Assembly: GCA_005882055.1 (NCBI GenBank)
Contig: VBGQ01000105.1
Span: 1-15,265, forward strand
Source: Chloroflexota bacterium
Lineage (GTDB): Bacteria > Chloroflexota > Limnocylindria > QHBO01
Direction: 5' to 3'
Length of the DNA: 15,265 bases
The notes beneath the pieces are model-generated. The model saw only the letters and a program-made list of their open reading frames with translations, made no database searches and was not told where the DNA came from. A program made the position numbers and the translations under genes. Below, piece after piece: positions 8,301 to 14,580 of this stretch. Position 1 is the first letter of the stretch. Every line of letters begins with the position of its first letter.

Positions 8301-8332
8301 CCGGGCGGGAGGGCGGTGAGCCCCTGACCTGA
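8099..8332 (+). pseudogene. Out-of-frame C-terminal membrane anchor of the lamin-tail protein
   Basis: From ATG 8099 this frame reads 77 residues: a short polar start, a hydrophobic helix (YASVLLLTALALLVLLGMLAW, about 10-30), an Arg-containing stop-transfer RTGAFGRLRT, and a polar tail ending GGEPLT. It lies in the -1 frame relative to the exported protein, exactly where that protein's Gly/Ala/Ser-rich stalk ends. The simplest reading is one gene, 5730-8332, ending in a single C-terminal transmembrane anchor and interrupted by an indel at about 8085-8110. A separate small membrane protein starting at 8099 is possible, but there is no ribosome site before it and it would leave the exported protein with an implausible tail. 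I see no slippery heptamer to suggest programmed frameshifting. Confidence 0.6.
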
Positions 8333-8372
8333 GCCTCGGCGGACGACCCCTCGAGCGCGCGTCGAGCGAGCG

Positions 8373-8378
8373 TATACT
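8373..8378 (+). promoter_or_regulatory. -10 box upstream of the uridine phosphorylase gene
   Basis: TATACT is a near-consensus -10 in otherwise GC-rich DNA, 49 bp before the GTG at 8428. The -35 region is poor (TCGAGC at 8351-8356, 16 bp upstream). A small inverted repeat, CTCGA (8350-8354) with TCGAG (8362-8366), lies across the spacer and could be an operator or chance. Confidence 0.6.
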
Positions 8379-8427
8379 CCGCGCCGACCTCGCCCGACCG
8401 TGCTCGGAAGGAGGAGTGCCACCCGTC

Positions 8428-9192
8428 GTGACCGAGCTCTCTCGCGCGGATGCCCCACGCACCGGCTCGAGGCAGTACCACATCGCTCTCGAGCGGGGCG
8501 AGCTCGCGGAGTACGTGCTGCTGGTCGGCGATCCAGGCCGCGTGGCGAAGGTCGCTGCGCGGTTCGACGCGGTGACCCTGGAGCGGAGCAACCGCGAGAT
8601 CACCACCGCGACCGGGACGTTCCGCGGCATGCCGCTCTCGGTGATGTCCACTGGGATGGGGACCGACAACGTCGAGATCGTGCTGGCCGAGGTGATCGAG
8701 ATCAGCGACCATCCGACCTTCATCCGCGTCGGCTCATCCGGAGCGCTCCAGCCGGAGATTGCCCTGGGCGACCTCGTGATCTCCATCGGGGCAGCCGCGT
8801 GCCGTCGGCTCGGGTTTGCCCACCACGTGGGGCTCACCGCGACCGCCTCGGGGTTTTACGCTCCGCAGGGACGCGCGATGCGCACGCTCCCCGTTCGCTA
8901 TCCTGAGCTCGCAGAGGAGCTGCGGCGCCAGCGCGTCGCGAACCTCGAGATGGAATCGTCAGCGCTTTTCGTGCTGGCGGGTCTGGCGGGACTGCGGTCG
9001 GGCACCATCTGCGCGGCCTACGCGCAGCGAACTGACGGCACGTTCCTGGAAGGCGCGGCGAAGGAGGCCGCCGAGGCACGCTGTATCGATGCCGGATTGG
9101 CCGGCATCCACCTGCTGTGGGAGATCGACTCCGGAACGCGGGCCGACCCCATCGCCCAATGGTCGAGCGAGATCGAAGGGCAGAGCGGGTAG
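8428..9192 (+). CDS. udp: Uridine phosphorylase-type nucleoside phosphorylase
   Basis: Probably splits uridine with phosphate into uracil and ribose-1-phosphate in pyrimidine salvage. The 254-residue length matches the family. Visible PNP_UDP features, numbered from GTG 8428, are YHIAL near 17-21, the phosphate-binding GDPGRV (34-39), STGMGTDN (74-81), RVGSSGALQPEIALGD (100-115), and NLEMESSALFVLAGLAGLRSGTICAAY (173-198) with the ribose-binding EMES. GTG 8428 lies 11-12 bases after the strong GGAAGGAGGA; an in-frame GTG at 8416 abuts that site directly and is less likely. Uridine is favoured over purine specificity because the motif spacing follows bacterial Udp; a related nucleoside substrate cannot be excluded. 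It has its own promoter and is followed after 62 bp by a zinc-ribbon gene with no promoter of its own visible. Confidence 0.82.
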   Translation: MTELSRADAPRTGSRQYHIALERGELAEYVLLVGDPGRVAKVAARFDAVTLERSNREITTATGTFRGMPLSVMSTGMGTDNVEIVLAEVIEISDHPTFIRVGSSGALQPEIALGDLVISIGAAACRRLGFAHHVGLTATASGFYAPQGRAMRTLPVRYPELAEELRRQRVANLEMESSALFVLAGLAGLRSGTICAAYAQRTDGTFLEGAAKEAAEARCIDAGLAGIHLLWEIDSGTRADPIAQWSSEIEGQSG

Positions 9193-9254
9193 CAGCCCAA
9201 CTGCACCAACCGGCGCCGCCCGCGACGTCGGACAACGAAGGAGGCAATGGACCG

Positions 9255-9398
9255 ATGGCGACAGAGGCCTACTGCGTCAAGTGCAAGGCCAAGCGCACGA
9301 TGCAGAACGATCACAAGATCACGATGAAGAACGGCAAGCCGGCGACCGAGGGCACCTGCCCGGTCTGCGGCACCAAGATGTTCAAGATCGGAGCCTGA
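9255..9398 (+). CDS. Small zinc-ribbon protein, DUF5679-like
   Basis: A 47-residue protein with paired cysteines Cys7-x-x-Cys10 (YCVKC) and Cys35-x-x-Cys38 (CPVCGTKMF), joined by a basic linker containing ITMKNGKPATEG. This matches the small DUF5679 proteins in layout and wording; their function is unknown to me. The four cysteines should bind one zinc ion. ATG 9255 lies 10 bases after AAGGAGG (9238-9244). A closer ATG at 9247 is in another frame and gives no sensible protein. It is probably co-transcribed with the upstream phosphorylase and ends before a strong terminator. Confidence 0.88.
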   Translation: MATEAYCVKCKAKRTMQNDHKITMKNGKPATEGTCPVCGTKMFKIGA

Positions 9399-9439
9399 TC
9401 TGACATCTCGGGCATAGCCCCTCCGGCAAGCCCTCATTC

Positions 9440-9470
9440 AATCGGCCGCCCAGCTCGGGCGGCCGATTTC
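9440..9470 (+). terminator. Intrinsic terminator after the zinc-ribbon gene
   Basis: AATCGGCCGCCC (9440-9451) pairs with GGGCGGCCGATT (9457-9468) in a perfect 12-bp stem with a five-base loop, followed by a short T-rich tract. It separates the phosphorylase/zinc-ribbon unit from the glycolytic operon. Confidence 0.8.
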
Positions 9471-9485
9471 GCGTCTTCTCGCGGC

Positions 9486-9491
9486 TAGAAT
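9486..9491 (+). promoter_or_regulatory. -10 box of the glycolytic operon, apparently leaderless
   Basis: TAGAAT ends 8 bases before the GTG at 9500, so transcription probably starts at the start codon. No Shine-Dalgarno sequence precedes that GTG. The -35 region would fall on the preceding terminator stem and is not convincing. Confidence 0.5.
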
Positions 9492-9499
9492 GGTCGCCA

Positions 9500-10594
9500 G
9501 TGGATGCAGGAGCCGCCCAGCCGGTCCTGGCGATCGACCTCGGCGGCACCCAGATACGGGCCGCCCACGTCGCACCGGACCTGACCGTCTCGCTTCGCCG
9601 CGCAGTCGCGACCGACGGCGCGGAGGGTCCGGACGCGGTCATCGGTCGCATCTGTGCGATCGCCGCCCAGGTGCGCGAGGACGCCGGACGCTCGGGACTC
9701 GCCGAGCCGGTTGGTGTTGGAATCTCGTCTCCCGGACCCCTCGATCCCTGGCGGGGGATCGTGGTCCTGCCGCCCAACCTGCCGGGCTGGATCGACATCC
9801 CGCTCGCGGACCGCGTCCAGGAGCGGCTTGGCCTGCCGACCTTCCTCGAGCGCGACACGAACGTGGCGATGATGGCCGAGTGGCGCTACGGCAGCGCTCG
9901 AAACGCGGACGATGCGATCTACATCACCGTCTCAACCGGCATCGGCGGCGGGATCATCGCCCGCGGCGAGCCTCTCCAGGGACCCGACAACACCGCGGGC
10001 GAGGTTGGGCACATCACCATCGACCTCGATGGACCGATCTGCGGCGACGGGATGCAGGGGCATGCCGAGGCGATCGGATCGGGTACTGCCATCGCACGCG
10101 ACGGCCGCCTCCTCCTGGAGCGCGGGGAATCGCCGATCCTCGCGAAGCTCGTTGCGGCTGCCGGCGGCCGCGAGGTCGACGCTGCCCTGGTGGCGGCCGC
10201 CGCCGACGCCGGCGACTCAGCGTGCACGGCGATCTATGAGCGGGCGTACGTCGCCGTCGGAGTGCTGTGCGCCAGCCTGGTGAACGCGCTCAACCCGCAG
10301 GTCATCGTCATCGGTGGCAGCATCGCGGAGCACCACCCGGTGCTGCGTGAGGTCGCCCGGAGCGAGATCGACAGCCGGGCCTTCCCCGGCCCGGCACGCA
10401 GGGTGCGCGTCACGTCCCCGCGCTTCACCGACGACGTGTCATTGATCGGATCACTGCCCATCGTCAACGAACGCATGCACGACCCCGCCTACCGGCGCGC
10501 AACCATCTCGAGCGATGACTCATCACGCGGAGTCACGGTCGGATCGCTGGCGGCGCCCGGGGGCGGGCAGGACCAGCTGGAGGAGCCTCGGTGA
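9500..10594 (+). CDS. ROK family sugar kinase (probable glucokinase)
   Basis: ATP-dependent hexose kinase; glucose is the likely substrate from the operon context. The ATP-binding DLGGTQIRAAHV starts at residue 13. The sugar-binding/catalytic segment ERDTNVAMMAEWRYG (117-131) has Asp119 as the probable base. STGIGGGI (145-152) and GEVGH (167-171) follow. The ROK zinc motif CxCGxxGCxE reads CGDGMQGHAE (181-190), with Asp183 and His188 replacing two cysteines while Cys181 and His171 remain. The metal site is therefore altered or lost. The 364-residue length is a little long: the last 25 or so residues are polar and outside the core. The GTG start is chosen from the -10 box and the first motif. 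Its stop overlaps the gap start by 4 bp. I cannot distinguish glucokinase from another ROK hexokinase by sequence alone. Confidence 0.85.
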   Translation: MDAGAAQPVLAIDLGGTQIRAAHVAPDLTVSLRRAVATDGAEGPDAVIGRICAIAAQVREDAGRSGLAEPVGVGISSPGPLDPWRGIVVLPPNLPGWIDIPLADRVQERLGLPTFLERDTNVAMMAEWRYGSARNADDAIYITVSTGIGGGIIARGEPLQGPDNTAGEVGHITIDLDGPICGDGMQGHAEAIGSGTAIARDGRLLLERGESPILAKLVAAAGGREVDAALVAAAADAGDSACTAIYERAYVAVGVLCASLVNALNPQVIVIGGSIAEHHPVLREVARSEIDSRAFPGPARRVRVTSPRFTDDVSLIGSLPIVNERMHDPAYRRATISSDDSSRGVTVGSLAAPGGGQDQLEEPR

Positions 10595-11583
10595 CAACCC
10601 GCATCGGGATCAATGGATTCGGCCGCATCGGCCGCCAGAGCCTGAAGGCCATGCTCGAGCGTCATCCCGACGAGCTCGAGGTGGTCGCCGTCAACGACCT
10701 CGCGCCCACCGCGACGAACGCGCACCTCTTCAAGTACGACTCGACCTACGGGCGCTTCGACGGTGAGGTCAGCTCCGGCGATGGGGTGATCCGCATCAAC
10801 GGGCACGAGATCCGCACCTTCAGCGAGAAGGACCCGGCCGCGCTTCCGTGGGGAGAGATCGGGGTCGACATCGTGATCGAGTCGACCGGCGTCTTCACCG
10901 ATGGCACCAAGGCCTCGGCGCATCTCCAGGGCGGCGCGCGCAAGGTGATCATCACCGCCCCGGCCAGCAACGAGGACGTAACGATCGTGCTGGGCGTCAA
11001 CGAGGGGGTCTATGACCCGGAGCGCCACAACATCATCAGCAACGCGAGCTGCACGACCAACGGATTGGCGCTGCCGGCCAAGGTGATCCTGGATAGCTTC
11101 GGCATCGAGCACGGCTTGATGACGACCGTGCATTCGTACACCAACGACCAGAACGTGCTCGACGTCGTGCACAAGGACCTGCGTCGCGCGCGCAGCGCCG
11201 GCCAGAACATCATCCCCACCACCACGGGCGCGGCCAAGGCGATGGCCCTGGTGATCCCCGAGCTCAAGGGCAGGTTCGATGGGTTCTCCCTGCGCGTGCC
11301 TACGCCCACCGTGAGCGTCAATGACCTGGTGGTGGTCACCTCCCGGCCGGTCACCCGGGACGCGGCCAATGACGCCTTCAAGGCGGCCGCTGCGGCAGGA
11401 CCGATGAAGGGCCTGCTCGGCATCATCGAGGAACCGCTGGTGAGCATGGACTTCAAGGGTGACGAGCGATCCAGCATCGTGGACGGGCTCTCGACCATGG
11501 TCTCCGGGGAGAACCTCCTCAAGGTGAGACGGTTCGTGACGTCGACGTCACCGGCAAGCGCGTCTTCCTGCGCGCGGACCTGA
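10591..11583 (+). CDS. gap: Glyceraldehyde-3-phosphate dehydrogenase with its C-terminal helix replaced
   Basis: Converts glyceraldehyde-3-phosphate to 1,3-bisphosphoglycerate with NAD. The NAD fold (IGINGFGRIGR, 5-15; VNDLAPTATNAHLFKYDSTYG, 34-54), the catalytic Cys154 in SNASCTTNG and His181 in HSYTNDQ are all present; the usual second Cys of SCTTNC is Gly158. Homology runs to SSIVDGLSTMVSGENLLKV, ending at Val312. The expected final segment, which carries the conserved WYDNEWGYS, is absent. The last 18 residues (RRFVTSTSPASASSCART) are the out-of-frame start of pgk. In characterised enzymes the Asn and second Tyr of that segment contact the nicotinamide ring, so this product should be inactive. 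Its total of 330 residues looks normal and hides the defect. GTG 10591 follows GGAGGAG by 5 bases and overlaps the kinase stop. Confidence 0.88.
   Translation: MTTRIGINGFGRIGRQSLKAMLERHPDELEVVAVNDLAPTATNAHLFKYDSTYGRFDGEVSSGDGVIRINGHEIRTFSEKDPAALPWGEIGVDIVIESTGVFTDGTKASAHLQGGARKVIITAPASNEDVTIVLGVNEGVYDPERHNIISNASCTTNGLALPAKVILDSFGIEHGLMTTVHSYTNDQNVLDVVHKDLRRARSAGQNIIPTTTGAAKAMALVIPELKGRFDGFSLRVPTPTVSVNDLVVVTSRPVTRDAANDAFKAAAAAGPMKGLLGIIEEPLVSMDFKGDERSSIVDGLSTMVSGENLLKVRRFVTSTSPASASSCART
11515..11535 (+). other. Junction of a probable deletion between gap and pgk
   Basis: At this point GAPDH homology stops at Lys311-Val312 and PGK homology starts within about 5 codons, in the -1 frame. Missing are roughly 20-25 gap codons with its stop, any spacer, and the pgk start with a few residues, i.e. 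several tens of bases. AAGGTG at 11521-11526 is both the gap Lys-Val codons and a Shine-Dalgarno-like string, so recombination or assembly collapse at this short match is a possible cause. Confidence 0.7.
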
Positions 11584-12713
11584 ACGTCCCGCTCGACGAC
11601 GGTCGGATCACCGACGACACCCGCATCCGCGCCAGCCTGCCCACGATCCGCTACCTGCTGGAGCGCGGCGCCAGCGTGATCCTGGCCAGCCACCTGGGCC
11701 GGCCCAAGGGCAAGGTCAACGACGCCCTGCGCCTCAAGCCAGTCGCCGATCGGCTGGCCCAGCTGCTCGGTCACCAGGTGCGCATGACCGGCGACGCGCT
11801 GGGGCCGGGGGTCCACGACGCCGTCGGCAAGCTGCGTCCCGGAGAGCTGATCCTGCTCGAGAACCTGCGATTCCACGGCGACGAGGAGGCGAACGATCCA
11901 AAGTTCGCGAAGGCCCTGGCAGACCTTGCCGACCTGTACGTCGACGACGCCTTCGGTTCAGCTCACCGCGCGCATGCTTCGACCGAGGGGATCACGCACT
12001 TCCTGCCCAGCGTCGCGGGCCTCCTCCTCGAGCGCGAGGTCGAGTCCCTCTCTCGGCTCCTCCACAAGCCCGCGAAGCCGTTTCACACCGTGATCGGTGG
12101 CGCCAAGATCTCCGGCAAGCTCGAGGTCCTCGACGCCCTCCTCGCCCGCTGCCAGGCGATCCTGGTGGGGGGCGGCATGGCGAATACGTTCCTGGCCGCG
12201 AGGGGCCTGCCGCTCGGCAAGAGCCTGGTCGAGACCGAGCAGCTCGACAACGCGCGCCGCATCGTCGCGGAGGCGCGCCGCAAGCGCGTGCGGCTGATGC
12301 TGCCTACCGACGTGGTCGCCGCCGCGCAGGTCCATTACCGCGCGCAGCATCAGGTGGTGGCCATTGACGAGGTGCCGAAAGACTGGGTGGTGGTCGACAT
12401 CGGTCCACAGACGGTCGCGGCCTACACCGAGCACTTGGCGAAGGCCAGGACCATCTTCTGGAATGGACCGATGGGCATCTTCGAGATCGAACCGTTCGCC
12501 GAAGGCACCAATGCCATGGCCCGATTCCTGGCGGAGCGCAGCGCGGCCGGGGTCGTCACCATCGTGGGCGGGGGCGACAGCGTGGCGGCGGTGGATAAGC
12601 TCGGCCTCACCGACCGGATGACGCACGTCTCGACCGGCGGCGGCGCCTCGCTCGAGTTCGTCGAGGGCAAGGCGCTGCCGGGCGTCGAGGCCCTGGCCGA
12701 CCGCGAGGAGTAG
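11529..12713 (+). CDS. pgk: Phosphoglycerate kinase without a usable start codon
   Basis: Transfers phosphate from 1,3-bisphosphoglycerate to ADP. Homology starts at TVRDVDVTGKRVFLRADLNVPL, whose first codon (ACG) is at 11529. Key motifs are RADLNVP (substrate Arg and Asp-Asn), SHLGRPKG, LLENLRFH, FGSAHRAHAS, GGAKISGKLEVL, GGGMANTFL, WNGPMGIFE and the nucleotide-binding GGGDSVAAV...STGGGASLEF near the C-terminus. From 11529 the length is 394 residues, typical for the family. However, the frame runs back only to a TGA at 11460 and contains no ATG, GTG or TTG before the homology begins. GTG 11676 would remove about 49 conserved residues, including the RADLNVP segment, and cannot be the natural start. 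The start was probably lost in the event that truncated gap. It is followed 6 bp later by eno. Confidence 0.88.
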   Translation, partial: TVRDVDVTGKRVFLRADLNVPLDDGRITDDTRIRASLPTIRYLLERGASVILASHLGRPKGKVNDALRLKPVADRLAQLLGHQVRMTGDALGPGVHDAVGKLRPGELILLENLRFHGDEEANDPKFAKALADLADLYVDDAFGSAHRAHASTEGITHFLPSVAGLLLEREVESLSRLLHKPAKPFHTVIGGAKISGKLEVLDALLARCQAILVGGGMANTFLAARGLPLGKSLVETEQLDNARRIVAEARRKRVRLMLPTDVVAAAQVHYRAQHQVVAIDEVPKDWVVVDIGPQTVAAYTEHLAKARTIFWNGPMGIFEIEPFAEGTNAMARFLAERSAAGVVTIVGGGDSVAAVDKLGLTDRMTHVSTGGGASLEFVEGKALPGVEALADREE

Positions 12714-12719
12714 AGCTCC

Positions 12720-14012
12720 ATGACGACGCTGATCGAGGAGGTCGCTGCGCGGGAGGTGCTCGATTCGCGCGGCAACCCCACCGTCGAGGTCGAGGTCTAC
12801 CTGGACGGCGGCGCGGTGGGGTCGGCCATCGTTCCATCCGGGGCGTCGACCGGGGCGCACGAGGCGGTCGAGCTGCGGGACGGCGACCCCTCCCGCTACG
12901 GCGGCAAGGGAGTGCTCGACGCCGTCCGCAACGTCAACCAGACGATCCGGCCCGAGCTCATCGGGAGCGACGCGGTCGACCAGGTGAGCGTCGATCGGTT
13001 GCTTATCGACCTCGACGGGACCCCGCACAAGGGGAAGCTGGGGGCCAACGCGTTGCTGGGCGTCTCGATGGCCGTCGCGCACGCCGCCGCCGACGCGGTC
13101 GAGCTGCCCCTCTACCGCTATCTTGGCGGCGCCGGCGCTCGCCGGCTTCCCGTGCCGCTGGTCAACATCCTCAACGGCGGCAAGCACGCCACCGAGTCAA
13201 CCGATTTCCAGGAATTCATGATCGCGCCGCTCGGCGCGCCGTCCTTCAAGGAAGCCCTGCGCTGGGCCGCGGAGACGTTCCACGCCCTTGGCGCGCTGCT
13301 CCACGAGCGTGGCTTCGCCACCACGGTCGGCGACGAAGGCGGCTACGCGCCGAGCCTGGCGAGCAACGAAGCAGCCATCGAGCTGGTGCTGGAAGCCATC
13401 ACGCGTGCTGGCTATGCCCCTGGTGAGCAGATCGCGATCGCGCTCGATCCGGCGACCACCGAGCTCTTCGCCGGCGACCGATACACGCTCGGCAAGGAGA
13501 ACCGTGCGCTGACAACCGACGAGCTGGTCGAGTTCTGGGCCGACTGGGTCTCGCGCTACCCGATCGTGAGCCTCGAGGACGGGCTGGCGGAGGACGACTG
13601 GGCCGGGTGGAGCTCGCTCACCAGCCGGCTCGGTGACCAGGTCCAGCTGGTCGGTGACGACCTGCTCGTGACCAACACCGAGCGGCTGGCGCGTGGGATC
13701 CGGGAGCGCGCCGCCAACGCGATCCTCATCAAGCTCAACCAGATCGGGACCGTGACGGAGACGATCGAGGCGATCGAGATGGCCTCCGCCGCGGGTTGGC
13801 GCAGCGTCATCAGCCATCGGTCAGGCGAGACGGAGGACACCACCATCGCGGACCTCGCGGTGGCGCTCAACACCGGCCAGATCAAGACCGGCAGCATGAG
13901 CCGATCGGAGCGGATCGCGAAGTACAACCGCCTGCTGCGCATCGAGGAGGAGCTTGGCGAGGCTGCCGAGTTCCCCGGGCGGGCCGCCTTCGCGGCGTCA
14001 GGGAGCGACTGA
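12720..14012 (+). CDS. eno: Enolase (phosphopyruvate hydratase)
   Basis: Dehydrates 2-phosphoglycerate to phosphoenolpyruvate. The 430 residues align end to end with bacterial enolases. Features are VLDSRGNPTVEVEV (13-26), the mobile catalytic loop PSGASTGAHEAVELRDGD (39-56), LNGGKHATESTDFQEFMI (151-168), and the proton donor Glu206 in VGDEGGYAP. The magnesium ligands are Asp243, Glu286 (SLEDGLAEDDW) and Asp313 (VGDDLLVTN); the catalytic base is Lys338 (LIKLNQIGT). SHRSGETEDTTIADLAVALNTGQIKTG (365-391) closes the active site. ATG 12720 follows GAGGAG (12705-12710) by 9 bases; that ribosome site lies in the last pgk codons. It is the last gene of the operon and is convergent with rpsT, 20 bp away, with no clear terminator between them. 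Confidence 0.97.
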   Translation: MTTLIEEVAAREVLDSRGNPTVEVEVYLDGGAVGSAIVPSGASTGAHEAVELRDGDPSRYGGKGVLDAVRNVNQTIRPELIGSDAVDQVSVDRLLIDLDGTPHKGKLGANALLGVSMAVAHAAADAVELPLYRYLGGAGARRLPVPLVNILNGGKHATESTDFQEFMIAPLGAPSFKEALRWAAETFHALGALLHERGFATTVGDEGGYAPSLASNEAAIELVLEAITRAGYAPGEQIAIALDPATTELFAGDRYTLGKENRALTTDELVEFWADWVSRYPIVSLEDGLAEDDWAGWSSLTSRLGDQVQLVGDDLLVTNTERLARGIRERAANAILIKLNQIGTVTETIEAIEMASAAGWRSVISHRSGETEDTTIADLAVALNTGQIKTGSMSRSERIAKYNRLLRIEEELGEAAEFPGRAAFAASGSD

Positions 14013-14032
14013 CCGACTAGGTCTCGTCGCCC

Positions 14033-14398
14033 TCATCGGTCTTGGCCCGGCGCTTTGCGGCGCTGGCTTCGCGAGACGCGCGTGGGACCGGCCTCGGCCG
14101 CCTCGAAGAGGTGTGCGGCATTGACCTTGGCCATCAGCCGGCTCTTGCGCCTAGCGGCGTTGTTGGGATGGATGATGCCCTTCTCCGACGCCTTGTCGAG
14201 CGCGCTGATGGCGGAGCTGACGGCCTCGGTGGCGTCGCCCTCCTCGCGGCCGAGCGCGATGTTCGACGCGTGCTGCACGAGCGTCTTGGCCGCGCTCCGC
14301 GTGCGGCGATTCACGGTGTGGCGGCGCAGCGCCTGCCGTACGCGTTTCAGCGCCTGCGGGGTCCGGGCGCCCTTCCAGGTTCGAGCCTTACGTGCCAC
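14033..14398 (-). CDS. rpsT: 30S ribosomal protein S20
   Basis: Primary 16S rRNA-binding protein of the small subunit. The conserved core spans about residues 12-93, with RRHTVNRRTRSAAKTLV (25-41) and ALDKASEKGIIHPNNAARRKSRLMAKVNA (66-94). The start is GTG 14398; an in-frame TAG four codons upstream excludes an earlier start, and no good Shine-Dalgarno sequence is present. The product has 121 residues, against roughly 85-95 in most bacteria, because of a tail. That tail (TRVSRSQRRKAPGQDR) may be a frame error: another frame from about 14083 reads RASREASAAKRRAKTDEGDET and stops at 14017, which looks more like a natural lysine/alanine-rich extension. Loss of one CG pair in the alternating CG run near 14080 would explain it. 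Confidence 0.93.
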   Translation of the reverse strand: MARKARTWKGARTPQALKRVRQALRRHTVNRRTRSAAKTLVQHASNIALGREEGDATEAVSSAISALDKASEKGIIHPNNAARRKSRLMAKVNAAHLFEAAEAGPTRVSRSQRRKAPGQDR

Positions 14399-14443
14399 AG
14401 GTCGTCTCTATCGGTCCTCTTGGGAAGTCTGGGGACAAACACA

Positions 14444-14463
14444 GCGCCGCCGGGAGGCGGCGC
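14444..14463 (-). promoter_or_regulatory. GC-rich hairpin in the rpsT leader
   Basis: GCGCCGCC (14444-14451) and GGCGGCGC (14456-14463) form a perfect 8-bp stem with a 4-base loop. On the minus strand it lies at the very start of the predicted S20 mRNA, about 50 bases before the start codon, and is followed by the T-rich TGTGTTTGT. It could be an attenuator, a 5' stabiliser, or part of an S20 autoregulatory site. Confidence 0.5.
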
Positions 14464-14474
14464 ATCGGTCGTGG

Positions 14475-14480
14475 AGTATA
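14475..14480 (-). promoter_or_regulatory. -10 box of the rpsT promoter
   Basis: TATACT on the minus strand is the same near-consensus hexamer as that before the uridine phosphorylase gene. It predicts a leader of about 70 bases beginning just upstream of the GC-rich hairpin. No good -35 hexamer is visible. Confidence 0.6.
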
Positions 14481-14505
14481 GCAGCCAATCAGGACCTTTC
14501 GCCGC

Positions 14506-14534
14506 TCGACAGCCGGCCTCGCCTCGTTCACAAT
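14506..14534 (+). promoter_or_regulatory. Candidate promoter for the VanW-like gene
   Basis: TCGACA (14506-14511) and CACAAT (14529-14534) are separated by 17 bp, matching 5 of 6 and 4 of 6 consensus -35 and -10 positions. Transcription would begin near 14541, at the left arm of the inverted repeat before the start codon. Confidence 0.4.
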
Positions 14535-14542
14535 CCTGCAAC

Positions 14543-14574
14543 GTTCCTCGCCTCCCGAGCGTCGTTCGAGGAAC
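14543..14574 (+). promoter_or_regulatory. Inverted repeat overlapping the ribosome site of the VanW-like gene
   Basis: GTTCCTCG (14543-14550) and CGAGGAAC (14567-14574) are perfect 8-bp arms with 16 bases between. The right arm contains the ribosome site GAGGAA (14568-14573), 7 bases before GTG 14581. In RNA this would hide the ribosome site; in DNA it could be an operator. Confidence 0.4.
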
Positions 14575-14580
14575 CCCGCT

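Noticed and set aside
11521..11560. Programmed frameshift producing a GAPDH-PGK fusion
   Set aside because: No slippery heptamer is visible, and a fusion would still lack the essential GAPDH C-terminal segment; deletion or assembly error is simpler.
11958..13187. 409-codon minus-strand open frame over pgk and eno
   Set aside because: Shadow of two certain genes in high-GC DNA; Asp/Arg/His-rich with no recognisable motif.
14013..14032. Shared terminator between convergent eno and rpsT
   Set aside because: Only a 4-bp GACC/GGTC pairing can be made and there is no T-run on either strand.
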